11,858 bases of DNA from Acanthaster planci (taxonomy: Eukaryota > Echinodermata > Asteroidea > Valvatida > Acanthasteridae), in the NCBI RefSeq assembly GCF_001949145.1, contig NW_019091372.1:658030-669887 (forward strand), read 5' to 3'. Every line of letters begins with the position of its first letter. The stretch's first letter is position 1. A program made the translations under genes and the position numbers. Under the pieces are notes generated by a model. That model was not told the origin of the DNA, made no database searches, and was given only the letters and a program-made list of their open reading frames with translations. This document shows, one piece after another, positions 1-9,276 of the stretch.

Positions 1-2911
1 GGTATGCGGATCATTTCATGATTTTTTTTGGAAATTGCACTTGTTGCCAAAAGCCTTTTGTTCAGCTTGGTTATTAATAACAGAGTAACAAGTGTTTAAA
101 GCACTACTCTGCCACAAAACACAGCGGTAATCGTATCTTTCATCTCTTGGAAAGAATGTCAAAGTAAATCACGTGTAAGTCCAACATTCTGCTCGACGTT
201 CAATCGCTGATAATTCAACCACATATCGCCGCTGGACAGCTTGCAAGTCTTGAACAGATCCGCCCTCGCGCCCAGTCGCACGTGGCCAGTCGGCACGCCC
301 AGTCAAAACTCACTCGACCAATAGCGTGTTAAAAACTTGTTTAGACTAGCTCCCAGTCCATTCCTGTCAACGTGAAACAAGAGCGCGAGCGCGGGAAGCG
401 GCCAAAGAATTGTCAAAGTGTACGCATACCTTGAGAAAAACGCACGTGACATACGTAAAAAAAAGTGGTGCTGCCCACGATCTCTAAAATATTCTGAAGA
501 CAAAAGGCACTGCATTCGTTATTGTCGTCCAAAAGTGGAAGCTGGATTAAAAACAAGGCGCCAGAAAGTGCACATCTAGCCCATGCGGCACCTGCTTAAG
601 CCATAAACAGATTGTTTCGTTGATTTTTAATTGATTGATTGTCGCCTGGGCCAAAGCTTTTTTAACAAAAAAAAAATTTGTGGTACACTTAAGCCTTACT
701 CTTGGAAAATTTGTGCCCCGCTTCCCGGATAAGCTAAGCAAAACACCAGGTGAAGGGTGCACCCGGCGGATCTAGGAAGGGGAAGAAGCCAGGTGGTATA
801 CCCTCAATTATATAAATATATGTGTACATATATATAAAGACTAAACAAATGTCAAAAGTTAGCGGCTATTTTTCCAGTTTTGGAGCCGTCTGCATTGCCG
901 AATAATTGCCCCCTTTTCTAAAATTCCACATCTGCGCGACAGCCCAAAAGTTAAATTCCTTTGTCCGTCGAAGTTGCCATTGCTGAGCACTGGGTGTTCA
1001 AATGTCAGCATCACCGAGGGCCACGAGTTGGTAAATAATACTCAAAGCGTAATTTAATCTAGACCCATCTTTCAAACAATTAACTGAAATGTTGTTTACT
1101 GGAACCAGCTGGGGACTCAGGCTTATGTTGTAATGTCTAGCCATCAACATCGTGCAAAATAAAAAAAAAAAAAATGGCATATTAGGAGAGCATCAACAAT
1201 AAGAACATTTCCACGAAGAAAATTTGAGTTACATAGGCTCTCCGAATTCTCCATTAAACACCGATTCTTAAGGTGCACATAAAAGCAGTGGAAGATATGT
1301 TTACACCCTTAACTGTGGATTCATCTTAACTTTGAAACTTTCAAAGCTTATCTCCATAATCGAAAGACTGACCAAACAACCCTGATGACCACCGACTTAG
1401 GAGTAGTTAAATGCAAGAGAGAGTAATACTTGCCAAAATTGTCTTTCTCTAAGCCTACATCCTACAATCTCGCGTGCCCTCTCACAGTCTTTTAGCTTCG
1501 CCGACGATTTTCATGCACAATGAGTTTTGCATACATTAAACAGCGAAGGCCATCCAAGAGATCCGTCGCTCATTTGTGATTAAGAGTAAGCCAAAATATC
1601 AGGAGCGAGATCTTTTTTTATTATTTTGAGAAATGCCACTAATTTGTGACTAACTTTTATATGTGTTCGCTTATCCTGTAAGCTTTACAAAGGAAAATCT
1701 AACAAAATGTAGTCAGTCAGCCCATTTCTGAGGAAGAAATGCATCTCTGTAATGGGTACTTTAGATTTAAGTTCACTTCATGGTCAATAACTCAACAGCC
1801 TGATAATGTTATTGTGGTACAATGAAAAAGTCCAAAAGGGAACAATTCCCTATACAGAGTGAAACTATGTTCAATCTTCCGGGATGGCTAATTTTTTTTG
1901 TTTTACAACCTTAACATGCAATTTTACAAACCATGATAACTGCACTGTTTGACCTACAATATTTTGATACACCGATGCCCTACAAAGTGGTCCAACACTC
2001 AAAAAGGTCATCAGAGTCTTAACTAATGGAACTGACACACTTTTTAAAACAATAAAAATGTAAAGTGAGTAGAAAATTATATTCCCGGAAAAATATTTTA
2101 CATTAAATAAAGTAAGTTACAACGTGCCAACTAAAACAAGAAAACTTCCTTGCGTGAGTTTTTCTTTATTTCCGTTTATCCACTCTCTTTGCGTTTAACT
2201 GGTGTCGCTGAAAATACTGAGAGAGCTTTTTCAAGTCCTGAACACTCTCAGTCCACCGACTCGAGTTTTGAGCTTAAAAAAATCGTCTTTAAAGGACCGT
2301 AACGGGGAGGCGGCATAGCCAACACGTACATGCGCAGAGTAATAATTTGCTTTGTATAAACGGTTATTTCGAAATCCACGTGCTTTCTAATTTAATCAGC
2401 ACCAGAGAGGCATGTAGAGGTAAAAAAATAGTTTAAAATAGTTGTCAAATATTTGAGACTTTCATAGGAAATCTGAGTCACAGTACATGTAGTGTTGCAC
2501 TATGGATTGAAGAGACAAAGGACAGAATGCAATCTACAACAGGGGAGATTCTAAAAGTCAGCATTTCGTGCACACGAACATGAAAGACCCCGAGGAGCAT
2601 AAACCAAAATCTTTCCAAGTTGCATTCGACTCGTTTCTACAATAATTTCTGAGTGTCTGCACTCCTCAAAGGTAGCTTGTTTTAACGTGACAAAACCTTT
2701 TGTCTGTTTCGTGTCAAATGAGTTGTTTGTTGGATTGTCGTTGTTCTGTTTAGTGTGTTGAGGAATGTCCCCAGAAGTTCGAACTTTGACACAAAGCTGA
2801 TTAGTCCCAAGTCTTCTGCATATGCACGTCAACAAACATTACAGCCGTGTTCAGGCACCTGTCTACACGGCGCAATGGACGCCATGGATGACAAGCAAAA
2901 CCACACCCCAG
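1..2911. other. Gene-free stretch
   Basis: Mostly AT-rich sequence with only short frames of no recognisable product. Features seen are the E-box cluster at 170-448, an AT-rich TATATA/ATATAT patch at 806-840, an A14 run at 1161-1174, and a minus-strand AATAAA at 2170-2165 that could serve the Q/H gene. The minus frame at 2551-2835 follows a passable acceptor (ending GCATATGCAG near 2818), but has no other support as an exon. Confidence 0.6.
170..448. promoter_or_regulatory. Cluster of three CACGTG E-boxes
   Basis: Perfect CACGTG hexamers at 170-175, 279-284 and 443-448. Between them lies a locally GC-rich, CpG-containing stretch (about 250-300 and 380-400), the latter with an E2F-like CTTCCCGC on the minus strand. 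This could be an enhancer or promoter bound by bHLH-ZIP factors such as USF, MYC or MITF. No gene start is visible nearby. Confidence 0.25.
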
Positions 2912-3126
2912 TTATTTTGCCAAATATAACGTCAAGCCGCGACGACAACTCCAAATAGTTTCGCACTTTCTCATATTTTCATTTAAAAATGTAATATATT
3001 GGAAGTCCTCAAATGGACATTTTGTGTTGACAACACAGTTACGATGGTTGATGTTCTGTTTTATGGGCACGATCATCCCCCCAAGCTCACATCTTTCGAC
3101 GAAGTCCATGACTGTTTGTACGATAT
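2912..3126 (-). CDS. Candidate second exon of the Gln/His-repeat gene
   Basis: The minus strand has a good acceptor, GACGTTTTTATTTTAG, ending at 3127. The first exon ends in phase 1, and joining it here completes a GAT (Asp) codon and keeps the frame open for 71 residues to a stop at 2914-2912. The segment begins DIVQTVMDFVERCELGG, is less biased than the first exon, and has Cys at about residues 13, 31, 37, 55 and 61 of the segment. I recognise no domain. It could be the last exon, giving a protein of about 529 residues. It could also be an internal exon: a GTGAGC inside it is a possible donor. Or it could be a chance match. The nearest minus-strand AATAAA that I noticed downstream is at 2170-2165, about 740 bases past the stop, which is far for a terminal exon. 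An overlapping plus-strand frame (3024-3368) shows no homology I can name. Confidence 0.33.
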
Positions 3127-3478
3127 CTAAAATAAAAACGTCCAAACAGCAGAACGGGTTTGTGATTTCTTTCGTGCACGTCGCCCCTATTTTCAAGGTG
3201 ATGATATACATATCTTGTACAAAACGAGTTATGTCAAGATCAGATGTTATTTTAAATAGAGATAACCCGATACGTCAGCGCTTGCCAAGTGCTATCCATA
3301 CCAAACGACAAACACATGAACCGAGCCGAAATAATTCCTGGGTATGTGTTACTTCTTTGGGAAAATAAATCCAAAACATAAATCATAATTCAGACTGTAG
3401 TTTACAAGCAATAAATTACGTGATAACTTCACGAAGGGGAGTATTTTTTTTCTCTCAATGAAGAGGAACATGACATAC
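3127..3478 (-). other. Predicted 352-base intron with GT-AG ends
   Basis: The donor (GTATGT, reading down from 3478) follows GAG. The acceptor (TTTTATTTTAG) ends at 3127. On the minus strand the sequence between them contains several in-frame stops and A/T-rich runs, as expected of an intron. The donor is strong; the pairing with this acceptor rests on phase compatibility and tract quality, and a more distant acceptor outside the window is possible. Confidence 0.4.
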
Positions 3479-4853
3479 CTCGTACATCGGCGCTGTCTTT
3501 CTCCGAGCTCATCGCGCACGGTTGGCCGGGTTGAGCCCGACGATCGTCCCGCGTAGCATACTGACCCAACTGCGGTCGAGAACTTTCCTGCCATGAACTC
3601 GAGCTTGTGCCCCCAGCAACACCCCATGGTGGATCCGGGGGCATGTACCATCGCTTGTGTTCACCGGTTCGCCTCTCCATTTTCAGAAGTGTCTGTCCCG
3701 GGTGGTGTTTGTTTCGGTAGTGAGGATGTTTCGACTGTGGTGAATGCGGAAATGACTGAGCTGTAGCACTGTGATACGAGTGGATGTCGGGAACACTGCA
3801 CGAGGGTGACTCCAGCGAGCACGCTGACATCATGCGGCCTTGCCGAGGGGATGTCCCCGGTACGGGACCGCTCGTCTGTCCAGGGTTGTGGTGTGGATTC
3901 TGTGCCAGGGTCTGAAGTTGTGAGTAGGAGGCTGATCTGGAGTTGTTCCAAGAGTCAGCTTGCATTACTGCTGAAGATGGTGGTGTTTTAAATTTGGCAA
4001 ACATGCAATCTTGACGTAGAGTTTCAGAACATACTCTGACGTCACAAGATGAGCTACCTTCTTGCAAGCTGAAAACCTCTTCCTTACAACCGGTTTGGCA
4101 GCGTGTCTGTTCAGGGATTTGACTTGGGGTTTCGGTCATGTCAAGGTGCATATGGAGTGGCTGAACCCATGCATGCACCGAAAATTCAAACCGACGCTGC
4201 TGCTGCTGCTGTTGCTGATGTTGTTGCCGATGTTGTTGCTGATGTTGTTGCTGTTGTTGTTGCTGATGTTGTTGCTGAGGATGTTGCTGATGTTGTTGCT
4301 GAGGTTGTTGTTGATGTTGTTGCTGATGTTGTTGCTGAGGTTGTTGTTGATGTTGTTGCTGATGTTGTTGCTGAGGTTGTTGCTGATGTTGTTGCTGTTG
4401 TTGTTGCTGATGTTGTTGCTGAGGTTGTTGCTGTTGCTGCTCTTGATGTTTCTGTTGCTGCAAGTTATGTATACATTGCTGTGGATACCGCTGCAGCTGT
4501 TGATTTTGTTGGTCAAGTTGCTGCAGGTGATCCTGTAGCTGCTGAACATTGAGTTGGCAATCGAAGGTGAGCTGCTGATGAGATGATGGCGACCTCAAGG
4601 CATCGTCGACGGCTAGATTAGTTGAGTTTGGGCAGGGCTGTGGGTCAGTGTGTGGACTTGCATGAGAATCCTCGCATCGGCTATAAACGGGGTTTAAATT
4701 CGGTACAGAGAGATTGTTCACATTATTTTGAGGGATAAATAGGGAATGCGGATGATTCAAGTTTAGAGTATGATTTGGATTTACGCGCAGTTGAGACATA
4801 CTGCTCTCGTTGCAGCAGAGTTTTGGGTGCACGTGGGTCTCCGAATTATGCAT
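3479..4853 (-). CDS. First coding exon of an unidentified Gln/His-repeat protein
   Basis: The longest open frame in the window, giving 458 codons plus one base. I do not recognise the family. From the ATG at 4853: residues 1-95 are rich in N, P, S and H; residues about 96-125 are a Leu/Gln-rich stretch (VQQLQDHLQQLDQQNQQLQ) with coiled-coil-like spacing; residues about 138-219 are a QQQH/QQQP repeat; residues 220-458 are Ser/Pro-rich with scattered Cys, a basic patch (KMERRTGEHKR) and an aromatic-proline segment (RWYMPPDPPWG). There is no signal peptide or membrane segment. The start is uncertain: TAA at 4859-4857 precedes the ATG at 4853, whose context is poor (T at -3), while a second ATG at 4799 has A at -3. 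The frame continues 16 codons past 3479 to a stop, but ATGTACGAG|GTATGT is a near-ideal donor, so I end the exon there, in phase 1. A nuclear regulator is a guess from composition only. The frames on the other strand over the repeat are shadows. Confidence 0.72.
4197..4440 (-). repeat. In-frame 12-base coding minisatellite (QQQH/QQQP)
   Basis: On the plus strand the unit is TTGTTGCTGATG, with variants ending AGG or TTG; on the minus strand it reads CAT-CAG-CAA-CAA or CCT-CAG-CAA-CAA and so encodes QQQH or QQQP. Two adjacent 36-base higher-order copies (4305-4340 and 4341-4376) are identical. Each consists of three 12-base units: ATG-ended with a TTG third codon, ATG-ended, and AGG-ended. The edges decay to plain CTG/TTG triplets. 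The minus frame stays free of stops throughout. The plus strand is also open here, giving Leu/Met or Asp/Val/Ala-type repeats, which are by-products of the repeat. Confidence 0.9.
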
Positions 4854-4859
4854 CAATTA

Positions 4860-5207
4860 TTGAGGAGTAGGATGACAGTTTCTATGTCGACCAGGGTCTT
4901 GATTATCTGCAAGACTTGGAGTGGGAACAATGCATGGATTTGACAGAGTACCAGGTGCTAGAGAATCCAGTTGGTCCCGGTTCAAATGAAGACACTGTTT
5001 TTGAACACACTGGCTGTATGCTGTTGACCGTGTCAAAACACAAACATGGTGCTCTTTTTCAAACTTTGTATAAAATAATACCTTGGTGCACGAGGAACTT
5101 CTATTTCCCTCGCTACAATAGCTTTTACGTAAGGTACGTAATACAGACTTATATACCAGAATCCCTTCCAGAAATGGGCCTCGTGTCACACTAGCATCTC
5201 GATGCAC
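4860..5207 (-). other. Open frame directly upstream of the Q/H exon, cut off by one TAA
   Basis: An ATG-started frame of 116 codons in the same frame as the Q/H exon, separated from it only by the TAA at 4859-4857. Its last 40 or so residues (LDSLAPGTLSNPCIVPTPS and onward) are rich in P, N, S and Q like the start of the main exon, whereas its first 60 residues look unbiased. A plausible acceptor, ending GGTCAACAG near 5018, could begin an exon there. Most simply this is 5' untranslated sequence. Alternatives are a coding exon broken by a nonsense change or a sequencing error. No homology is recognised. Confidence 0.2.
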
Positions 5208-6944
5208 CAGTCCCTCTTTTATGATTCACGGTTACACTGTCTTGCGTGAGGTAACGCTGACTGTGTGAGACACGATTCCACCAATAGGAGGCAAGATTCC
5301 AAATCGCGTAAGGCACAAATCCTCCACCGAGCTAAAGGCGGGACCCCACTTGCTTTGACGCAGGATGACACTTTCGTGAATACAATCCTCCTTGCATCGG
5401 GTACAGTCCAGTTTGTATGATGTATAACCTTAGACCACCTGCAGACACCACTGGAAAAAGAAACGCGTGTAGAGCACCGTGATCTCTCTAAAATGCACTA
5501 GACACACTCGAACCTCGTCAGATACCGTGTGAGACTGTCAATTTGCAAAACGCACAGTTGCACGAGGTACTTCTTTGGAAGGCACGCCCAATTCTTTGAG
5601 TGGCACGATGTATCACTCGAGATTTATTTTCTCTGGCGATGAACTCACTTCCAGCTTGGAAAAGCTCAGCAGCAACATAATCCCACACATATGACGTAAA
5701 AAATTGCCAATCTCATCACAAAAGTATCTTCTCAGTAACGTAATCTTATGCATGAAGCACATTTTTAATTAAAAGGACAATGTCGACGTTCCGACGTAAC
5801 ATTCATAACTTTTAACTGTGTTGCTGAAAAGTCAAACGATAAATGGCCTAAATTCTAGGAGGTGAACTTAACCTTTGTCCCTTGTCGATATATCGGGATT
5901 TTCCCAGTCCAATGGGCCAAAAATCCGACTCTATATTTATACGAAGCCGGGTCCAATGTTTCATTGGGCCCTATGTGTTACTGTAGCTCATCGCTCCATC
6001 GCAGTGCAACCGATTCAAGTCCATTACAATGGCACTCTGCTTAATAAATAGTTTCCACGTTACGCTCGACTGACTTTCTGGGAAGGAGCGAACCGTCAGA
6101 TCCTACTCGGGTACAAAGTCAAAACCAAAATGAGCAGACAAAACAAGTGGCTTTGGGCGCGCGCTCATGAACACAGCTCGTAATGGGCACAGATGACAGG
6201 CAAGTTGGGCTAATTATATTTCTGTCCTGCCACTGAAAAAAAGAACGGCCGCCTCCGAGATCTATTTTTTAAACTGTCAGCATCATTTACACAATAAATA
6301 TCAAGGACCATTCGCTTGTTTAACGTACAAGTGTAGCCATAGGCACAAAAAGTTCAAATCATCATTATGACTGAAAAATGACAGTGCACTGAAGTGGCAG
6401 ACCACATACTGAAGTCTCTTGCCACTTGTTTCCGGGTTATCAACTTTTCCAACTGCCATCAGAATATTGTTATCCCACTTGGCGTTCCCGACTCGTCTTT
6501 GTCTCGGATCTTTTTGTTGGGAGAACACAGGTCTCTCTCCTCTGCTAGTTCCGTTCCAAAATTCTGTAACCAGTACCGGAACTGTAAAAGATCAAGTGTA
6601 GCAACTACCAGTACATAAACACCGGGGCACAGAATCTCTCATGGTGGTGTCTATTCGCCTTGAGCAGAAGCGCCCCCTCATCGGTTGAACAGAGTCGCGT
6701 TGGTTGGGAGTGTTCATTTATTCGGTAGCGATGCGACCGTGACACGTGTATTTCCTAGTCGTTCGTGAACCAGCGAAGTTCAGTTCCGACCGAAGGAGCC
6801 TCCGTTGACAAGAAAATAGTGCACTCTCTTGGTCCAGCTCGAGTCATATCTTTTCTAGTTTGATGGATTGTAATGAATGAGGATACGGTACTTCTGCACT
6901 CATTATGACTAATTCATAGCCAAATTTATCAATATTTTACATCT
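5208..6944. other. Gene-free stretch upstream of the Q/H gene and before the LINE
   Basis: No coding region is supported. It contains the CCAAT/TATA candidate at 5934-5971, the 10-base palindrome CGATATATCG at 5886-5895, and a CpG-rich patch at about 6660-6840 with AGCGCCCCCT and CACGTG (6743-6748). Frames at 5862-6044, 6301-6528 and 6394-6618 show no homology and overlap on opposite strands. Confidence 0.5.
5934..5971 (-). promoter_or_regulatory. Candidate core promoter: TATAAATA plus a paired CCAAT palindrome
   Basis: On the minus strand TATAAATA (5941-5934) lies just downstream of a 23-base inverted repeat (5949-5971) with arms GGGTCCAATG and CATTGGGCCC, one mismatch, and a 3-base spacer. 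Each arm carries a CCAAT box, which is the NF-Y motif. A third CCAAT lies at 5909-5913 on the plus strand. The orientation would suit transcription toward the Q/H exon, with about 1.1 kb of 5' leader or a leader intron. The spacing from CCAAT to TATA is shorter than usual and no transcript evidence exists, so this is a motif-level suggestion. Confidence 0.3.
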
Positions 6945-7722
6945 TGTCACATGGGATTGTTTGCAGATGATTGTATTCTGTACACCCCGCTTAATCCTGA
7001 TCAACAAACAAGTACACCGCAAAATGACCTAAAACTGCTTGTGAACTGGCAGGACACATGGCTTATGAAGTGTATAACCCCAACAAATGCCGCACCATCG
7101 CTATCAGAAAATGAAACCCACCCCAACACAAATACCAGTTTTGTGGCCAAGAACTTTCCCATGTTGACACTTATCCATACTGGTACTTCATTTCTCTGAT
7201 ACTTTGAAATGAAATCTACATACCGATAAAGTTTGTAATAAAGCTCAAAGAGCCCACAGTGTTATTAGGAAAAACCTCTGGGGATTTAGCAAAGATGCAA
7301 ATGTGAGGATGTAACAATCATTGTAACTCTGGGGATGAAAACAACGGTGAGGCGTATACTCGAGCGTGCCTCAGTAGCATAGGAGCCTCCATTAAAACAG
7401 AACGTAAATTCACTTGCAATGGCAAGCTGCTAGATTCTGTACCAGAAACTCCAAGACGGAGGAGGGAGTAAGTACCAGGGCACTGGCTGACCTTGGCTGG
7501 GGCACACTAAAAAGCAAGAGACCAAAGCAAAGATTATGTATGATACGCAAGATGAATGGCCTGGTCGCAGTCCCTCTTCAAGATTATATTCGACATAAAG
7601 CCAAAGCCTTTCAGGACTCCTTCTTTGCAACAACCGCAATAGACTGGAACAGAGTAACAATTGAGGGAATAATTTCCTAATCCTTTGAATCATTTAAAAG
7701 TAAGATAAATCTTATCCCATAA
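6945..7722 (+). mobile_element. Decayed, 5'-truncated LINE (Jockey/CR1-like) reverse-transcriptase remnant
   Basis: Remnant of a non-LTR retrotransposon ORF2, which encodes a reverse transcriptase that copies the element RNA at a nicked target. Only the region from the catalytic box to the C-terminus survives. LFADDCILY (from about 6957) is the F/YADD active-site motif, followed by the NDLKLLVNWQDTWLMK helix. The frame then shifts at about 7071, and YNPNKCRTIAIRK continues in frame 2 with a TGA at 7112-7114. Frame 1 carries the KNLWGFSKDANVRM segment (TGA at 7210-7212, TAA at 7312-7314). Frame 3 carries a short piece with TAG at 7380-7382. Frame 1 resumes at about 7408 with QWQAARFC, a DLGWGTL segment and an SFFATTAIDWN segment, and after a TAA at 7678-7680 runs through SFESFKSKI to a probable native stop at 7720-7722. 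The upstream endonuclease and N-terminal reverse-transcriptase domains are missing, so it is inactive. The element 3' end was not identified, but may extend some tens of bases past 7722. Confidence 0.85.
7408..7680 (+). pseudogene. Longest intact piece of the LINE ORF2 tail
   Basis: An uninterrupted frame of about 90 codons within the LINE remnant. It corresponds to the region downstream of the reverse-transcriptase core. The order is QWQAARFC, then an LADLGWGTL motif, then a K/R-rich segment, then a SFFATT..DWN motif near the end. The ATG at 7414 is not a real start, because the similarity begins upstream of it. Its stop at 7678-7680 is premature, since a family-like SFESFKSKI follows in frame. 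Confidence 0.75.
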
Positions 7723-8025
7723 GTGTCACCCAGCCACTCGTAGCGTGCTCTTAAAGATGGCATGTTGCTGACTAAATGATACAGATAACTAGCATATTTA
7801 TCTTTGATGGGGTTGGATTTTGAGATGATTCCGACTGGTTTCATTTTTGCTTTCCAAGAGGGTATTTTTGAAAGATACAAACAATACTCAATTTGTCGAA
7901 AACAGGACTTCACGAAATTCAAAATCATTTTGCAAGAGTCTCGTTTTATATAAGGCTTTCGTGGCGAGTTTCTAAACGTCTACTAAAAACTACAAAGAGT
8001 GAGTCATTAGAAATTTACCGACACA

Positions 8026-8205
8026 TTAAGCCCCACCCCGTTGTTTTCTGACCAATCACAGCCATGGTGTAGGTCCGACATACGTGCACAAAAGTTCGAC
8101 ATGGATGCACGCAGGTATGATATGCGCGCGGCTGAATAACATGTCGTGTGGCGCTGGAAAAGAACACGTGCTAAGTGCCCGCGTGCGCAGTGGGTGGGGC
8201 ATACT
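8026..8205. repeat. Short element with inverted GCCCCACCC ends and a decayed 21-base repeat
   Basis: GCCCCACCC at 8030-8038 is matched in inverted orientation by GGGTGGGGC at 8192-8200. Between them lies a degenerate tandem repeat of 21 bases: 8073-8093 and 8094-8114 agree at 14 of 21 positions, and 8115-8135 is more diverged. Read on the minus strand, the repeat gives a heptapeptide period (ARISYLR, ASMSNFC, ARMSDLH). A CCAATCA motif lies at the left end. The structure is what a small non-autonomous DNA element or a minisatellite would leave. No target-site duplication is clear. The minus-strand frame at 8007-8216 is probably just the repeat being open, not a gene. Confidence 0.45.
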
Positions 8206-9180
8206 AGATCACTCAAAATCGCGTGCAGTAAGCTTGACCGAACGCTAAAGTTTGCATTTATCCAAGGAACAAAATGAAAAATATGCCATCAATCCTCCAT
8301 GGAAGCCGAGAATTGTGTAGCTCTACACCCGCCCAAAATGAAAAACATGCATTTTCCCTTACGATTCGTTTTCTTCCCCAGAAGCCAGTGATGTCTGCTG
8401 CCAAAATATCGAATCCTGAATACTCCCTGCAAAAAAGCTTAACGTTTGGAAAAGATAACTCGTATCGTCACCAAACTGCCGGTGTTTCCTTGTCTTTTAT
8501 CCAGATTCCAACATCCGTGAGCTTTTCAAAAGTCCACCAGAGCAAAGAATTAGAGAATTTGGAACAATGAAACAGCAACACACAAAACGCCAATAAAACT
8601 GAACAGGCATCCCAAATTTTGTCCGGTTGTCACTAAAATCGCTGGTTAGCAACCATCTGCGTGACGTAATGATTGCAGCTGCGTATATACAGTATGTAAA
8701 CTAGAAAATTGATTTGAGTCATTGGTAGACCGGAATTACCCAGGTTCTTCGAAAAGATGACGGATTAGTACACTCCAAAATCTATCGTGGCGTTACATAC
8801 ATATAAACGGAAGTATTGGGACGCGCGAGACAGCGATCGCGTCTGTTGAGAGAGTTTATTGTCATTACATTTTGGTGGGGAACAACAGACAAAGCAAAGC
8901 GAATTCCAGGCCCGGAACTAACAGTTGTCCCCGGAGGGGCCTAGACTTCTTTAGAGACCTCATGCCACCCTGCCAGGATCCCAATTTTCCTCGAAAGAAT
9001 TGCCAGCTATACGCCTGCTTAAATTAAATACAATTCATGTGATTGGGTCTGAATAACTGTGTGATATAAAACTGGAAAGATGCGAGATTAAAATAACAAT
9101 CGCCCCATGGTACTGCACCGCTGGCACCTGTTGAGGGAGAGTACAGGTGGGCAGGGAGAGTAGGCGCCCAGCGATGCAGT

Positions 9181-9276
9181 GCCTTGATACAGAGCCTTGG
9201 GCTTGAGGCTGTCTTAAGGCTTGAGGGCAAAAGCCTTGGTTTTGGCCTTAGACTTGAGCGTTAAACCTTTGAATTA
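9181..9276 (+). repeat. Degenerate GCCTTR/GGCTTGA repeat array, left copy
   Basis: Repeated GCCTTG, GGCTTGAGG, CTTAAGGC and GGCCTTA motifs at roughly 6 to 12 base spacing, clearly related to the array at 9487-9547. It has no coding sense. It is most likely a decayed hexamer-based satellite or minisatellite. Confidence 0.55.

Noticed and set aside
806-840. TATAAATA and TATATATAAAG as TATA boxes
   Set aside because: Part of an AT-rich low-complexity patch with no gene start following on either strand.
4037-4044. TGACGTCA, a perfect CRE site
   Set aside because: Lies inside the coding exon, encoding part of the CDVRV residues; a single 8-mer is not enough to claim a regulatory role.
4136-4549. 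Minus-strand Asn/Ser-repeat frame
   Set aside because: Shadow of the same repeat in a different minus frame; limited to the repeat and its edges.
4062-4552. Two long plus-strand frames (Leu/Met-rich, and Asp/Val/Ala-rich) over the repeat
   Set aside because: They are open only because the 12-base repeat has no stop in any frame; the flanking parts show no coding character, whereas the minus frame is open across 1.4 kb and ends at a strong donor.
6669-6678. AGCGCCCCCT, a CTCF-core-like match
   Set aside because: The next positions (CATCGG) depart from the CTCF consensus; too weak alone.
8274-8570. 98-codon plus-strand frame
   Set aside because: No homology, domain or splice context recognised; this length occurs by chance in 12 kb of such sequence.
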